Counted from the stretch's first letter, positions 1 through 9,858 are shown. The stretch is 64,000 bases of DNA from UBA5951 sp012269555 (GCA_038147755.1 JAYQTS010000012.1:28760-92759); one strand, 5' to 3'. Notes: generated by a model not told the origin, from the sequence alone. Numbers and translations: made by a program.

Positions 1-194
1 TAATAATACTGTTTTTTTGCACTAATCCACCAACACGAATAGAGCGCGCGCCAATTTCCAGTGTGTCTAATTCTGAGGGTGTGTAAAAGTAAACGATATT
101 CTCTTTGAGAGCGGAGAGAGTTAGGCCAGCTGCTGATAACAAAAATGCAGCAGATATTCCAAGAAGTAATAATCTTTTTGATTTTGGAGACATA
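1..194 (-). CDS. ccmE: Cytochrome c maturation protein CcmE (N-terminal part, runs off the window)
   Basis: CcmE is the periplasmic, membrane-anchored haem chaperone that carries haem covalently on a histidine and hands it to CcmF for cytochrome c assembly. About 64 residues are visible. They show a short basic N-terminus, one hydrophobic segment at about residues 8-26, then the family signature LKENIVYFYTPSEL and the start of the OB-fold (IRVGGLVQ). The haem-binding histidine lies outside the window. The ATG at 194 gives the usual CcmE N-terminus. Identification is from motif recall; the family match is strong despite the truncation by the window edge. Confidence 0.88.
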
Positions 195-591
195 TCGAAC
201 CTCTAAAACCCTTTTAAAAAATCCTGTGATAAATATCAGAAGTTTTCATTTTATATTCCATTGATGAGAATAACTTCACGAAACCCAAAATAATTAGTTT
301 AGTCTTTGTTTCAAGTATGTTGCGGCACTATTTCACAGTGTAAATTTGGGTTTCGAAAAGATTGGTTCTGTATTGCGAGCCTATAGCCTGTTTATAGATT
401 ATAAAATTATATTTATAAAATTTAAAAAAATAAAAATTAGTTCTAAAAAAATATTATAAATAAAAAAATTATGCTAAAATTAATTTAATTTATTTAAATA
501 TTAAAAAATAATTTCTAAATATTCACGACAGGAAAACAAGTTGTTTTTTATTTTTTAGTAAATTTTTATCATTATAAAGAAAGAAATATAG
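195..591. other. Intergenic gap between divergent ccmE and the rhodanese gene
   Basis: About 400 bases without a convincing ORF. The part from about 405 to 590 is extremely A/T-rich. It lies between two genes transcribed away from each other, so both promoters should be here, but the base composition makes any single -10/-35 pair unconvincing. No DnaA-box-like sites, tRNA or strong hairpin were seen. Confidence 0.6.
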
Positions 592-1565
592 ATGAAACAA
601 ATAGTTTATAATTCAATTATTGCGTTTTTTGCTTCACTAGTGACATTACTTAATTTAAGTTTTGCAGCGGCATCAACACCATTAGTGTCATCTGAATGGC
701 TCTCAAAAAACCTTGAAGCGCCAGATTTATTAATAATCGATTTAAGGAATTCGATTGATGGTGGTGGATATGAAACGTATTTAGAGGGTCATATACCTGG
801 GTCTATTCATTCAGATTATATGAAAGCAGGATGGCGTGTAGCAAGAAATGGCATACCAGGGCTGATACCATCGGAAAAAGAATTTCAAAACTTGCTCGTT
901 CAATAGGAGTGAACCAAAATTCTCATGTCATCCTAGTCCCAGCAGGAGTATCTTCAACAGATTTTGGCTCATCAGCGAGGGCATATTGGACATTCAAATC
1001 GTTTGGGCATGAGAAAGTTTCTATATTAAATGGGGGTTGGGTCAATTGGAAAAAGACTTACCCTAGTCAAATAGAAACAGGCGCCCCGATTGCCCCTCTA
1101 ACAGGTAATTTCGTAGCCTCACTAGCAACTAATGATTATATTGATACAAATGGAGTGGAGCAGATTGTCAAAGATAAGTCATCTCAAGTCATACTACTTG
1201 ATGGAAGGCCTGAGAAGCAATTTTGGGGTGAAGAAAAACATCCAAAGGTTCTTGCCGCTGGACATATACCAGGCGCAAAATTGCTCACACAATCAGAGGC
1301 GTATGATGAAATAAATAATAGTTTAAAACAGATAGAGGCTTTGGATGAAATATACGGTGATATATCTAAAAAACCAGTGGTAAGTTATTGTAACACAGGT
1401 CATTGGGCTGCCATGAATTGGTTTGTATTATCCGAGTTACTTGGAAATAAGAACGTTTTATTGTATGACGGTTCGATGGTAGAATGGACACAAGATTCCA
1501 CTCGTCCATTGGTAAAAGAAAAATCAAATTTTATGAAAATTAAAGAATTTTTTCGTCTTGGGTGA
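592..1565 (+). CDS. Periplasmic sulfurtransferase with two rhodanese domains (one frameshift)
   Basis: Transfers sulfane sulfur from thiosulfate or 3-mercaptopyruvate to an acceptor through a cysteine persulfide. Residues 1-27 look like a signal peptide ending at an alanine-rich cleavage site (FAAAS), so the enzyme should act outside the cytoplasm. The N-terminal rhodanese domain begins with VSSEWLSKNLEAPDLL. The C-terminal domain carries the active-site loop YCNTGHWA with its cysteine at about residue 267. The reading frame breaks at the A-run 887-890; adding one A restores a continuous protein of about 324 residues, the normal two-domain length. It is followed at once by a YeeE/YedE sulfur transporter and a Cys-rich micropeptide, suggesting a sulfur-acquisition operon. 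Whether the donor is thiosulfate or mercaptopyruvate cannot be read from the sequence. Confidence 0.88.
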
Positions 1566-1566
1566 C

Positions 1567-2709
1567 ATGTCAAACAATCTTTTTTTTGAACATGATACTT
1601 ACAAAATTAAGCAAGGAAATAAAATAGATTACTATTTTTTGAGCATTCTTGGCCTAATAACTTTTGTTATTGCTGGTTTTGTTTCTCTCGATACTGGAAG
1701 TAAGGGTTTAGCCCTTTTTTTCTTGGGAGGATTGTTGGGTATAGTTTTTATTTTTTTCCAATATGGTTTTGCCTCCGGCTGGCGAAAGTTTATAATAAAT
1801 GGTGATACCCGTCCAATCGGGTATCACTTTTTATTAATAGGCTTTTGTAGTTTCGCGTTTCTCCCGATAAGTTATTTAGGACTGGGCTCTTCTGGCAGTT
1901 TTGCGCCAATATCTGTTTCACTCTTGATTGGCTCATTTATATTTGGAATAGGTATGCAGCTTGCGAATGGATGCGGATCTGGTGTCTTGTTTGCGTACGG
2001 TAGCGGTTCCGGACGAATGATTTATGCTCTGCCAGGGTTTATAATTGGCTCAGTAGTTGGAAGCTTAATTTTACCAATAGTTTTAGATTGGGGTGCATTG
2101 AACCCAGTAATTATCGGTGGGTCATCAAGTTTACCTATTTATCTTTTGTCAAACCTCTTTTTAATTTTTAGCATAGTGACCATTTTTTTTACATTGGCAC
2201 TTAGGTCTGGAAGAAAACTTAGCCAAAGGAGTCTTATTGGGACTGTACTAATTGCTCTCTTATGTATTCTTGTTTTTATTATATCCGGACATCCTTGGGG
2301 CGTAACATTTGGATTTACAGTTTGGGGCGGTAAGATAGCTATGTTAGCAGGAATACCAATTGATAAAACTGTTTTTTGGCAATGGCCAGGACCAGCCCTA
2401 GCATTAAAGCAATCTGTTTTTGCAGACGTAAGTAGCCTAATGAATTTTGGAATGATTATCGGGGCAAGTTTGTTTGCATCGATTACTGCAAGTTTTGCAC
2501 AGCAGCCATGGCCACCATTTCGTCAATTAGTAGCCGCTATGATTGGTGGTCTATTGATGGGCATAGGTGCAAGATTGGCCTTTGGGTGCAATATTGGTGC
2601 ATTTGTCGCTGGAATTTCTTCGGGTAGCCTTCATGGATGGTTGTGGGCATTTTTCGCTTTATTTGGAAGTTGGTTAGCTATGAGAATTAGACCATATTTT
2701 GGATTTTAA
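1567..2709 (+). CDS. YeeE/YedE family (TsuA-like) sulfur-compound transporter
   Basis: Polytopic inner-membrane protein of the YeeE/YedE (DUF395) family; characterised members import thiosulfate. About ten hydrophobic segments are visible. Both repeats carry the family's cysteine loops: ANGCGSG near residue 138 and AFGCNIGAF near residue 345, the latter followed by SSGSLHGW. In TsuA such cysteines relay the substrate along the pore. I place the start at the ATG at 1567, one base after the stop of the rhodanese gene; an in-frame TTG at 1558 is the longer alternative. Tight coupling to the rhodanese implies that imported sulfur is handed to, or generated by, that enzyme (inference). Length (380 residues) is normal for a fused two-repeat member. 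Confidence 0.9.
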   Translation: MSNNLFFEHDTYKIKQGNKIDYYFLSILGLITFVIAGFVSLDTGSKGLALFFLGGLLGIVFIFFQYGFASGWRKFIINGDTRPIGYHFLLIGFCSFAFLPISYLGLGSSGSFAPISVSLLIGSFIFGIGMQLANGCGSGVLFAYGSGSGRMIYALPGFIIGSVVGSLILPIVLDWGALNPVIIGGSSSLPIYLLSNLFLIFSIVTIFFTLALRSGRKLSQRSLIGTVLIALLCILVFIISGHPWGVTFGFTVWGGKIAMLAGIPIDKTVFWQWPGPALALKQSVFADVSSLMNFGMIIGASLFASITASFAQQPWPPFRQLVAAMIGGLLMGIGARLAFGCNIGAFVAGISSGSLHGWLWAFFALFGSWLAMRIRPYFGF

Positions 2710-2714
2710 TATCT

Positions 2715-2873
2715 ATGTTTAAGTCACCTAGAAATGTGCATCTAATTTTGCTCTTACTAATATTTCTTCTAAGTAGTTTAGATCATTTAACGAGCCCTGT
2801 AACTGAAAGTATTGCAGCTCCAGCTGATGACGCATCTGCTTGCGCTCCCTGTGGTGCGCCCTGTCCTGAATAA
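2715..2873 (+). CDS. Small Cys-rich exported or membrane-anchored peptide (52 aa), unknown function
   Basis: Begins five bases after the stop of the YeeE/YedE gene and reads in one open frame for 52 codons. The protein has a short basic start, a strongly hydrophobic leucine/isoleucine stretch at about residues 8-21 (signal peptide or anchor), an Ala/Ser/Thr-rich linker, and ends in a compact cysteine motif, CAPCGAPCPE, with three cysteines spaced two apart and then three apart. I do not recognise a named family. Position directly behind a rhodanese and a sulfur transporter suggests a periplasmic thiol or persulfide carrier or a metal-binding accessory peptide; this is inference only. Confidence 0.62.
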   Translation: MFKSPRNVHLILLLLIFLLSSLDHLTSPVTESIAAPADDASACAPCGAPCPE

Positions 2874-3053
2874 AAACTTCTGTTGAGGCTAGAACGGCAT
2901 TAAAGTCTTGTTTTGAGCATTTTTTTATAAATTATTTTAGTAATTAAGATTAAGCAAGTGAGGTGGGACCATATTGACCTTAGATTTGAAGTCAGGCAAT
3001 TATTGAACTTATTAGTTACTCATTTAATAAGTTAAAAAAGGCTAAATAATAAT

Positions 3054-3979
3054 ATGTTGACTCAATTTTTCATCATTATCCGCAGTCACCCATAGCAGAA
3101 AAAATTAGGATTACGTTTGGTATAATGGGTCTCGAATGGCAATCTGTGCAAATACCCCGTATACCGCCAAAACCATTGTTAATGCCACTCACTGGTGGTT
3201 ATCGAAGGACACCTGTCCTGCAAATCGGTGCAGACATTTATTGTGATAGTCAGTCGATTGCATTTCATCTTGGTAAACAAAAGAGTAAAAAAATTGCATA
3301 TTCTCAACCCAATAGGGCACTTGAGTTAATTTTGGGAAGTTTTGGTGAGAGTATCCTATTCAGCCTTACCGTTAGGGTCATACTTACAACATCTATGGGT
3401 GTGGCGCCTGAGGATTTTATTAACGACAGAGGTTCTCTTTATTTTGAACCCGGATGGACAGTAGAAGAGATGAAGAGCTCGCTACCGAGCATTCTCTTGC
3501 AATTACAATCAGCCTTTGAACTAGTAGATCATCATCTCACTTCACACGGGCCTTATATGAATGGAAAAAATCCAAGTTATGCTGATGCCGTAATACAACA
3601 CTGTGTTTGGTTTTTGTGTGGAAGATGGGATGGAGGAAAGAAATTTATCTCTCAATTTAAAGCACTTGTTAAACACCAAGAGCTTATAACCTTGATTGGA
3701 CACGGCTCTTTTCAAGACTGTACACCGGAGGAGGCATTAGCAATAGCAAAGAGGCATATCAGTACTGCTCCAAATGGAATAAATTGTGCTTACACTGGAG
3801 ACATAAAATTAGGCGAAAGAATTCGTATTAGACCAAATGGTAAAACAGCTGATCCCGATGTTATAGGATCATTACGATATTTGGACCAAAATATTGTAAT
3901 CATTGATTATGAACATGAAGAAGTTGGACAGATTTCAATTCATTTTCCAGTGCTAGGATATCAGATCTCTTCCGTTTAA
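3054..3979 (+). CDS. Glutathione S-transferase-fold protein with C-terminal extension (one frameshift)
   Basis: The N-terminal thioredoxin-like GST domain is recognisable: FHHYPQSPIAEKIR near the start (glutathione-site region), then TPVLQIG and the DSQSIAFHL turn that normally binds the gamma-glutamyl end of glutathione. An all-alpha GST C-domain follows, and the last 70 or so residues form an extra beta-rich tail. A naive start at 3125 would delete the first beta strand; the ATG at 3054 supplies it once one T is added to the T-run 3066-3070. The substrate is unknown. It stands alone, with about 180 bases of non-coding DNA upstream. Confidence 0.75.
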
Positions 3980-4030
3980 ATTATTAATTCTAAATCAAAA
4001 AAACAAATATAGATTTAAAAATTTTCATAC

Positions 4031-4602
4031 TTAGTCTTGCTTTGGTATTTTGCCTTTAACGGTTAAGGGAATAAGTGATGCCATAAATAAAGCTGTTGCA
4101 GGGGCAAAAATAAACACTTTTACATTCACCCATCCCTCATCATCTAGCATTCTCCAGGCAAACTCATTTGCAATTGCAAGACAAGTAAAAATAAACTCCA
4201 TCTAAAAGAGAGTTGCATCCATGTATCATGATTAAGTGAGAATTGTTTTCCAAAAAATAACTTCATTATAGGATAATTTTTGGTCCATCCCATCAATAAT
4301 AATAAAGCAAAGATACTATTAAATAAACTGGTTTGAATTTTGATAAAAAACGTTTCTTCTGTGATAAATGCAATCGTGACAAATAATATTGAAATAAGTG
4401 AGGAAAATAATGGGAAAAATAAAATTGATTTATCTTTAATAAATTGAATTATCATAAGAATAGACGAGAATAGGATAGCGGCAGCTGCTCCTATGTGTAA
4501 TGAGAATAAAGTGGTTCCGACAAATAGCGCAGCTAATGGCATGATTTGTAACAAAACAGCAGTAAATGGTCTAATACTGATATAACAGCTCTTCAGTTTC
4601 AT
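4031..4602 (-). CDS. yciB: Inner-membrane-spanning protein YciB / septation protein A (one frameshift)
   Basis: Small polytopic inner-membrane protein of the YciB (IspZ) family, linked in enterobacteria to envelope and division integrity. Five hydrophobic segments are visible. The family's C-terminal signature is split: the uninterrupted frame ends early at 4144, while the next frame reads ANEFAWRMLDDEGWV and then FAPATALFMAS to a stop at 4031. A single missing base near 4177-4183 explains this. The repaired protein is about 190 residues, the usual length. The run before the break also fits the family (HDTWMQLSFRWSLF). No operon partner is evident on this strand. Confidence 0.82.
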
Positions 4603-4819
4603 AGTACTTTACTTAACATCAAAAATTAAAAAATATTACTTAAAAAATTTAGATTTATTCTGTCTCTTTTTAATGAGTCATTAAAAATGTAAATGTAGTT
4701 TATATATAGTCTAACAAATATAGAAATATACTTGTCATCTATATTAATGCGTGTGATAAAGTCACGTATTTAGAAAAAGAGAAAACTAATTAGTAAGAAA
4801 ACATTCTTCGGAGAAAAAA

Positions 4820-5131
4820 TTGTCATTATTATTAGATGATAAAGCTCTTAAAAACCTTAAATTGGAAAAGAATAGTTGGTCATTTGAAACTGATGATAAG
4901 GCAATGAATATACAACTAAAGTTTGATGGATTTAGTTCTGCTATGGGATTTATGATGCAAATTGCTATAATTGCTGATAAAATGAATCATCATCCTGAAT
5001 GGTCTAACGTTTATAGCACGGTGAAAATAAGACTGACTACGCACGATGCAGGTGGTATTACAGAACTTGATGAAGAACTAGCTAAAAAGATTGATAAAAT
5101 AGCGTTGCAATTAGGTGCGATAAGCATTTAA
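4820..5131 (+). CDS. phhB: Pterin-4a-carbinolamine dehydratase
   Basis: Dehydrates 4a-hydroxytetrahydropterin, the by-product of aromatic amino acid hydroxylases, in pterin recycling; some bacterial members serve other pterin pathways. The 103-residue length is typical. The catalytic signature NHHPEW is at about residues 56-61, followed by the conserved VKIRLTTHDAGGIT strand and turn. The start is a TTG at 4820 preceded by an AAAAA-rich stretch and a GGAG at 4810-4813. The stop overlaps the ATG of the following TauE-type gene, so the two are translationally coupled. No phenylalanine hydroxylase is in view, so the physiological substrate is open. Confidence 0.9.
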   Translation: MSLLLDDKALKNLKLEKNSWSFETDDKAMNIQLKFDGFSSAMGFMMQIAIIADKMNHHPEWSNVYSTVKIRLTTHDAGGITELDEELAKKIDKIALQLGAISI

Positions 5132-5885
5132 TGTCTGAATTTGCATCTGAATATTACTGGACAATCATTGCAAGCTCATTTTTTCTCGCTGGAATTGTAA
5201 AAGGAACACTTGGCCTAGGCTTGCCAACCACAGCAATTACCATCCTAACGTTTTTTTTGCCCCCTTTAGATGCGGTGATGATAAACGTTATCCCTGTTTT
5301 AATTTTGAATAGCTGGCAATATTATCAAGCTGAAAACCATCTTTTTGTATTAAAAAATATTGGCGTTTGGCTGCTTGGATGATTGCAAGTCTTGCCGTGT
5401 TTTCTTTCGTAACTGTTCATTTATCGAGTGAACTAATCAAGCTCTGGATAGGAGTTGGTATATTAAGTTTTCTAATTACAAATTTAAAGGGCAAGGGCTG
5501 GTATATTCGACCTGAAAAAATGATGGTTTGGCAACCATTTGTTGGGATCATTTCGGGTTTTGTTGGAGGTCCAACGGTACTGTGGGCCATTCCTCTAACT
5601 ATTTATCTCATAGCTGCTAAGATCCCAAAACGTGAATTTGTAGATACAATGGGTTTTTTATTGTTAGTAGGATGCGTACCTGTTTTGTTTGGCTACATAT
5701 CCACCGAGGTTTTAGTGTTATCCGAAATTTGGTTTCCAAGTCTCGTTGCAACCCTGGTAGCTACTGTTGGCTTTGTTTTGGGGCAATCAATAAGAGAAAA
5801 AATATCGACTGATTTATTCAGAAATCTTTTATTATGGATGTTCTTCATCATGGGAATGCGAATGATAGCAGAGGCATTTTTATAA
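5131..5885 (+). CDS. TauE/SafE family exporter (one frameshift)
   Basis: Polytopic membrane protein of the TauE/SafE (DUF81) family, whose members are thought to export sulfite or sulfonated organics. The N-terminal repeat starts with the typical FLAGIVKGTLGLGLPTT. The second repeat contains GIISGFVGGPTVLW. The frame breaks at the A-run 5352-5357: one added A joins LFVLKKYW to RLAAWMIAS and gives a single protein of about 251 residues. It overlaps the stop of the pterin dehydratase and is followed 14 bases later by an EamA-type permease. With the sulfurtransferase/YeeE genes nearby it may be part of sulfur handling, but the substrate cannot be read. Confidence 0.85.
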
Positions 5886-5899
5886 AAGGATTATTATAA

Positions 5900-6802
5900 T
5901 TGAGTAATAAAGCCTGGTATTTTTATTATCCTTGTCATTCATATGGGGGGCTCTTTTTATTTTATCGGTGAGGGTGTAAAACTTGTTCCACCCCTTACAC
6001 TTGTTTGGTACAGAATTTTTTTCGCAGGGCTTACCTTATATTTAGTTATATGGTGGACTAGAGGAGTATTACCAAAACAGCTAGAATTCTGGATTAAAGT
6101 CTCTATTATGGCGGGCTTAAATAACATTGTCCCCTTTACGCTTATTGCCTGGGGCCAGAAAACCATAAGTGGCGGCCTTGCTGCAATTTTAAACTCTAAT
6201 ACAGCATTTGCAGCAGTATTTATTGCGGCAGTTTTTGTTTCTTCAGAAAAATTAGACATTAGAAGAGTAATCGGAACCTTGGTCGGTATTTTAGGGGTGA
6301 TTTTAGTAATTGGTCTGGATGTTTTAAACGAGATAACACTCACCTCACTTAGCCAATTAGCAGTTTTACTCGCTTCTGTTAGTTATGCGTTGGCAAGTGT
6401 CTGGGGGCAAACTCAACTCTCAGTTTATGAGCCCAAAGAAATAGCTTGCGGAACTTTATTAGTAGGATCTGTAATTATTGCACCTTTTGTATTATTTGTT
6501 GACGGGGTTCCTGAATTAACTGTGTTTAAATTAAAACTTATATTAATCATTTTTGGCTTAAGTATAGTTGGAACGGCTTTGGCTTAAGTTGTTTATTTTC
6601 GAATTCTGGAATTGGCTGGTGCATCTAACTTGATGCTTGTTACAGTTATTGTGCCAGTTTTCGCTATTTTGATTGATGCAGTTCTTCTTGAAAATGGATT
6701 TCAATGCAAACTTTTGCTGGGTTTGTTGTAATAAGCTTCGGTTTGTTATTAATTGATGGAAGAATCTTCTGGACTATTGCAAAAAAGTTAAAACCCAAAT
6801 AA
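5900..6802 (+). pseudogene. EamA/DMT-family permease, disrupted by two frameshifts and one nonsense codon
   Basis: Drug/metabolite-type transporter with two EamA repeats of five membrane segments each. The start is a TTG at 5900 with AAAGGA upstream at 5884-5889. Three lesions occur. One G is missing at 5916-5917; its repair gives the usual FIWGGSFYFIGEG start of the first repeat. An in-frame TAA at 6585-6587 stands where the family has a tyrosine (GTALA-Y-VVYFRI). One T is missing in the T-run 6712-6715. With all three repaired the protein runs to about 300 residues and the tail overlaps the convergent azlD by 29 bases. Because one lesion is a substitution, not an indel, genuine decay is a real possibility here, unlike the other frameshifted genes. 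Confidence 0.7.
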
Positions 6803-7091
6803 TTGATAAACCGGATATAATGGTGATTGCTGTGGAGCGTGTAAAGTAAGCAACTAAGATTGCAACAATAGCAGCTTCAATTCTCAAGTTATCTTGAATT
6901 ATTATATTTCCAGTCTCTTCCGAAATAAAAATTGCGGGAATGATTATTGCACTCAAAACAGATACAGGTACAAATTTCATTGCTAATTGAAACCAGGGTG
7001 GCATATTTTTAGGCATTAATGGCGAAAGAGGCAGAAATCGAGTGCCAAAAGTAAAACAACCAGCGCATATAATTGCCAGCCATACGCTCAT
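6774..7091 (-). CDS. azlD: AzlD family branched-chain amino acid exporter, small subunit
   Basis: Small membrane partner (105 residues, four hydrophobic segments) of the AzlC permease; the pair exports branched-chain amino acids (YgaZH in E. coli). The family pattern is visible: GCFTFGTRFLPL at residues 12-23 and a hydrophobic C-terminal half. Its ATG overlaps the last four bases of azlC, so the two are co-translated. The 3' end overlaps the convergent broken EamA gene. Confidence 0.92.
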   Translation of the reverse strand: MSVWLAIICAGCFTFGTRFLPLSPLMPKNMPPWFQLAMKFVPVSVLSAIIIPAIFISEETGNIIIQDNLRIEAAIVAILVAYFTRSTAITIISGLSIIWVLTFLQ

Positions 7092-7825
7092 TTTATTTCC
7101 TTAATTATATCTCTATCAGTTTTTTTTAGATAGCTGCTGACTGTCCCAGCTATAATACCACAAAAAGCAGCCGCTAGTAGCCAAAGATTGAACGGAAGAA
7201 ATTGAAATATCAAAGCAGCTAAACCTGCAGAAATAGCAGCTAATATTTGTGGAAAATGAGTTAGAGATGGAATAACAACTGCAATAAAGGTAAGAGGAAC
7301 CGCAAATTCAAGTTGAAAACTGTCAGGAATTGTAGGACCAGATAGTATTCCTATCGCCGTAGAGAGTTGCCAACAAAACCATAATATAAGGCCGCTTCCT
7401 AATAAATGATAATGCATGAAATCTGAAGCAGGTTTTTGAGTATATCTCTGGTGAGATACAGCAAAAGCTTCATCTGTTAACAGATATCCGAGTGCAAAGC
7501 GCCAATATAGTGGAAGATGTCGTAAATATTCAGACATTACCACGCTATATAGCAGATGGCGTAGATTAACTGCGCTCACTGTTGTGACCAACACAGTGAA
7601 GGGAGTGGCAGTAGCATATAGTTGTGTGAACACAATTTGGCTAGCACCACCAAATAAGATTGAAGACATAAAGAAAGTCTGTAGTGGACTAAGACCAGCT
7701 TCTAGACCGATTATACCAAATACAATGCCGAACGGTATCACACCGATTTGAAGCGGAAGACCGTCTTTTAGGCCTAAAAAAAATTCACTTACAGCCGAAT
7801 TATTATGCGCAAATTTATTGGTCAT
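7088..7825 (-). CDS. azlC: AzlC family branched-chain amino acid exporter, large subunit
   Basis: Inner-membrane permease of the AzlC/YgaZ family, 245 residues, the usual size, with about eight hydrophobic segments. Conserved stretches include GVIPFGIVFGIIGLEAGLS near residue 27 and FGGASQIVFTQLYA near residue 58, followed by NLRHLLYSV. It forms an exporter for valine, isoleucine and leucine with the overlapping azlD gene downstream. The 136 bases between its start and the divergent pgk must hold both promoters. Confidence 0.93.
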   Translation of the reverse strand: MTNKFAHNNSAVSEFFLGLKDGLPLQIGVIPFGIVFGIIGLEAGLSPLQTFFMSSILFGGASQIVFTQLYATATPFTVLVTTVSAVNLRHLLYSVVMSEYLRHLPLYWRFALGYLLTDEAFAVSHQRYTQKPASDFMHYHLLGSGLILWFCWQLSTAIGILSGPTIPDSFQLEFAVPLTFIAVVIPSLTHFPQILAAISAGLAALIFQFLPFNLWLLAAAFCGIIAGTVSSYLKKTDRDIIKEIK

Positions 7826-7961
7826 ACTTCAATTTTCGTTGATAAAAAGAACAAAAATAGAATTGTTTTAGATCGTATCATTTTTTAGCATGCTTTATTG
7901 TACTTAAGAGATTATAGATGTAATTCAATAACACTATTTAATTCAAGAGGATCTTAAAAAA

Positions 7962-9161
7962 ATGATAAATCACTATGAAGTGATTGATGTGAAGCAGGCA
8001 AGAAACAAAAAGATCATCATGCGTGTTGATTTTAATGTACCAATGCAAGATGGGAAAATTTTAGATGATACCAGGATAAAGCGGGTGATACCTGGATTGA
8101 AAATGCTTGCAGATTGCGCAAAGCAAATCTTTTTAGTTACACATTTAGGAAGACCCAGGGGAATTCCAAGCTCCGAGTTTTCAGTGCAACCATTACAGGA
8201 ATATCTTAAAGGTGCATTATCTCGCAATGTTAGTTTTACTCCATATGTTGACGATGTAACAAAATTATCAGAAATATTGGAAAAAAAAGAAAAAATATGT
8301 TTGCTTGAGAACTGTCGTTTTTATCCTGGTGAGGAAAAAAATGATGCGGAGTTAGCTCGAAATTTTGCAAAAGTGGCTGACATTTATGTAAATGATGCAT
8401 TTTCTTGCTCTCATCGTGCGCATGCATCGATTCAGTCGATTACTAAATTCCTTCCAAGTTATGCTGGTCCCGTGCTTGCAAAAGAATTAGCGGCTCTTCA
8501 CAGTGCATTGGAAAATCCAGGAAGACCTGTTGCTGCTTTTGTGGGAGGTGCAAAAATATCAACAAAGTTATCAGTATTAGAAAATTTGATTACTAAAGTT
8601 GATAAATTATTACTGGCTGGAGGAATGGCAAATACTTTTCTCGCATCAAAAAAAATTCCAGTTGGTGCCTCGTTATATGAACCAGATTTGATTCAAAAAG
8701 CCAATATGATTTTGAGCTTAGCTAAAGAAAAAAAGTGCCAAATAATTTTGCCGATTGATGGTGTTGTGAGTACAAGCCTTAAACCAGGAGGCATGTCATA
8801 TCTGCGTGTTAATGGAACGGTAAAAGATGATGAAATGATATTGGATATTGGTCCTGAGTCTATTGCATTATTTAAACAGCATATAAGTGAATGCAAAACT
8901 TTATTATGGAATGGTCCAGCAGGCGCATTTGAGATTGCCCCTTACGATGAGGGTAGTAAATTACTCGGAGAATATATTGGTAAAAGAACAAATTCTGGTC
9001 AGCTTATAAGTATTGCAGGTGGGGGGGATACTGTAGCTGCTGTTAATCTAGCTGGTGTGGCTGGAGAGATAAGTTATCTGTCACTTGCAGGTGGGGCATT
9101 TCTTGAGTGGATTGAAGGAAAATCTCTTCCAGGTGTTGAAGCATTGCGCCTATCAGATTAA
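7962..9161 (+). CDS. pgk: Phosphoglycerate kinase
   Basis: Glycolytic/gluconeogenic enzyme that interconverts 1,3-bisphosphoglycerate and 3-phosphoglycerate with ADP/ATP. The 399-residue length is standard. Visible signatures: RVDFNVPMQDGK near the start (3-PG site), THLGRPRG, NDAFSCSHRAHAS, FVGGAKISTKL at mid-protein, and the C-terminal ATP-binding segment GGGDTVAAV. The family's usual ALGAAH-type turn reads SCSHRAH here, which is within normal variation. RBS AAGAGGA lies at 7944-7950, about 11 bases before the ATG. It appears monocistronic; gap and tpi are not adjacent. Confidence 0.97.
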   Translation: MINHYEVIDVKQARNKKIIMRVDFNVPMQDGKILDDTRIKRVIPGLKMLADCAKQIFLVTHLGRPRGIPSSEFSVQPLQEYLKGALSRNVSFTPYVDDVTKLSEILEKKEKICLLENCRFYPGEEKNDAELARNFAKVADIYVNDAFSCSHRAHASIQSITKFLPSYAGPVLAKELAALHSALENPGRPVAAFVGGAKISTKLSVLENLITKVDKLLLAGGMANTFLASKKIPVGASLYEPDLIQKANMILSLAKEKKCQIILPIDGVVSTSLKPGGMSYLRVNGTVKDDEMILDIGPESIALFKQHISECKTLLWNGPAGAFEIAPYDEGSKLLGEYIGKRTNSGQLISIAGGGDTVAAVNLAGVAGEISYLSLAGGAFLEWIEGKSLPGVEALRLSD

Positions 9162-9210
9162 ATAAAAAAGGTATAACAAAATTTATTGAGATTAGTGATA
9201 GGGGTATTTA

Positions 9211-9858
9211 TTGATGTATTATGATAATCCATTTAAAACTCGTCTGCCAGAGCCCCATGAAGCGTTGCCTGGCAGATTACAGGAAATTAAGACATCGGAT
9301 TTTCACAATGTTTTGAATACGCCTTTGCACCCGCCTTTTGCGGATAATTTTGAAAAACTAGTTGTTGGTATGGGATGTTTTTGGGGCGCGGAAAGATTAT
9401 TTTGGCAGTGTAACGGCGTATTCAGCACTGCTGTTGGTTATGCAGGCGGGCAAACGCCTAATCCAACCTATGAGGAGGTTTGCTCAGGTCGTACAGGACA
9501 TACTGAGGCAGTGCTTATTATCTTTGACCCATCTGTTATATCTTTAAATAGTTTGCTTACTATTTTTTGGGAAGAGCATAATCCAACGCAATATATGAGA
9601 CAAGGTAACGATAGAGGAACTCAATATCGTTCTGCACTATATGCAGTTGACGAAAAACAGCTAAACGCATTTCATAGTTCTTCTACGGTATATCAAAAAG
9701 CCTTAACAAAGTCAGGATATAAAAAATACAAACAGAAATAAAAAAAACTTACCCATTTTTATTATGCGGAAGACTATCATCAACAATATTTGCATAAAGT
9801 ACCAAACGGTTATTGTGGCCTTTCAGGTTGTGGTATTTCTTATGATTATACCTCTTGA
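9211..9858 (+). CDS. msrA: Peptide methionine sulfoxide reductase MsrA (two frameshifts)
   Basis: Reduces the S-epimer of methionine sulfoxide in proteins or free. The catalytic GCFWGAERLFW motif is at about residues 54-64 after a 45-residue N-terminal extension of the longer MsrA type; YRSALY and the EHNPTQ turn are present. The first frame stops at 9741, but the expected tail AEDYHQQYLHKVP continues in other frames and ends with GYCGLSGCGISY, containing the resolving cysteines, to a stop at 9858. Repair needs one A added in the run 9721-9726 and one T removed from the run 9756-9760, giving PFYYAEDYHQQ. The repaired length of about 215 residues is normal. Confidence 0.9.

Noticed and set aside
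405..590. Very AT-rich stretch as a replication origin
   Set aside because: No DnaA-box-like repeats and none of the usual origin-linked genes (dnaA, dnaN, hemE) nearby; simply an AT-rich divergent promoter region.
592..1565. Programmed frameshifting as the general explanation for split genes
   Set aside because: The sites share no slippery heptamer or downstream structure; most are one base short in ordinary runs of A, T, G or C, across unrelated genes.
5957..6343. 128-codon minus-strand ORF opposite the EamA gene
   Set aside because: Shadow of the permease; the plus-strand reading has the family motifs and membrane pattern.
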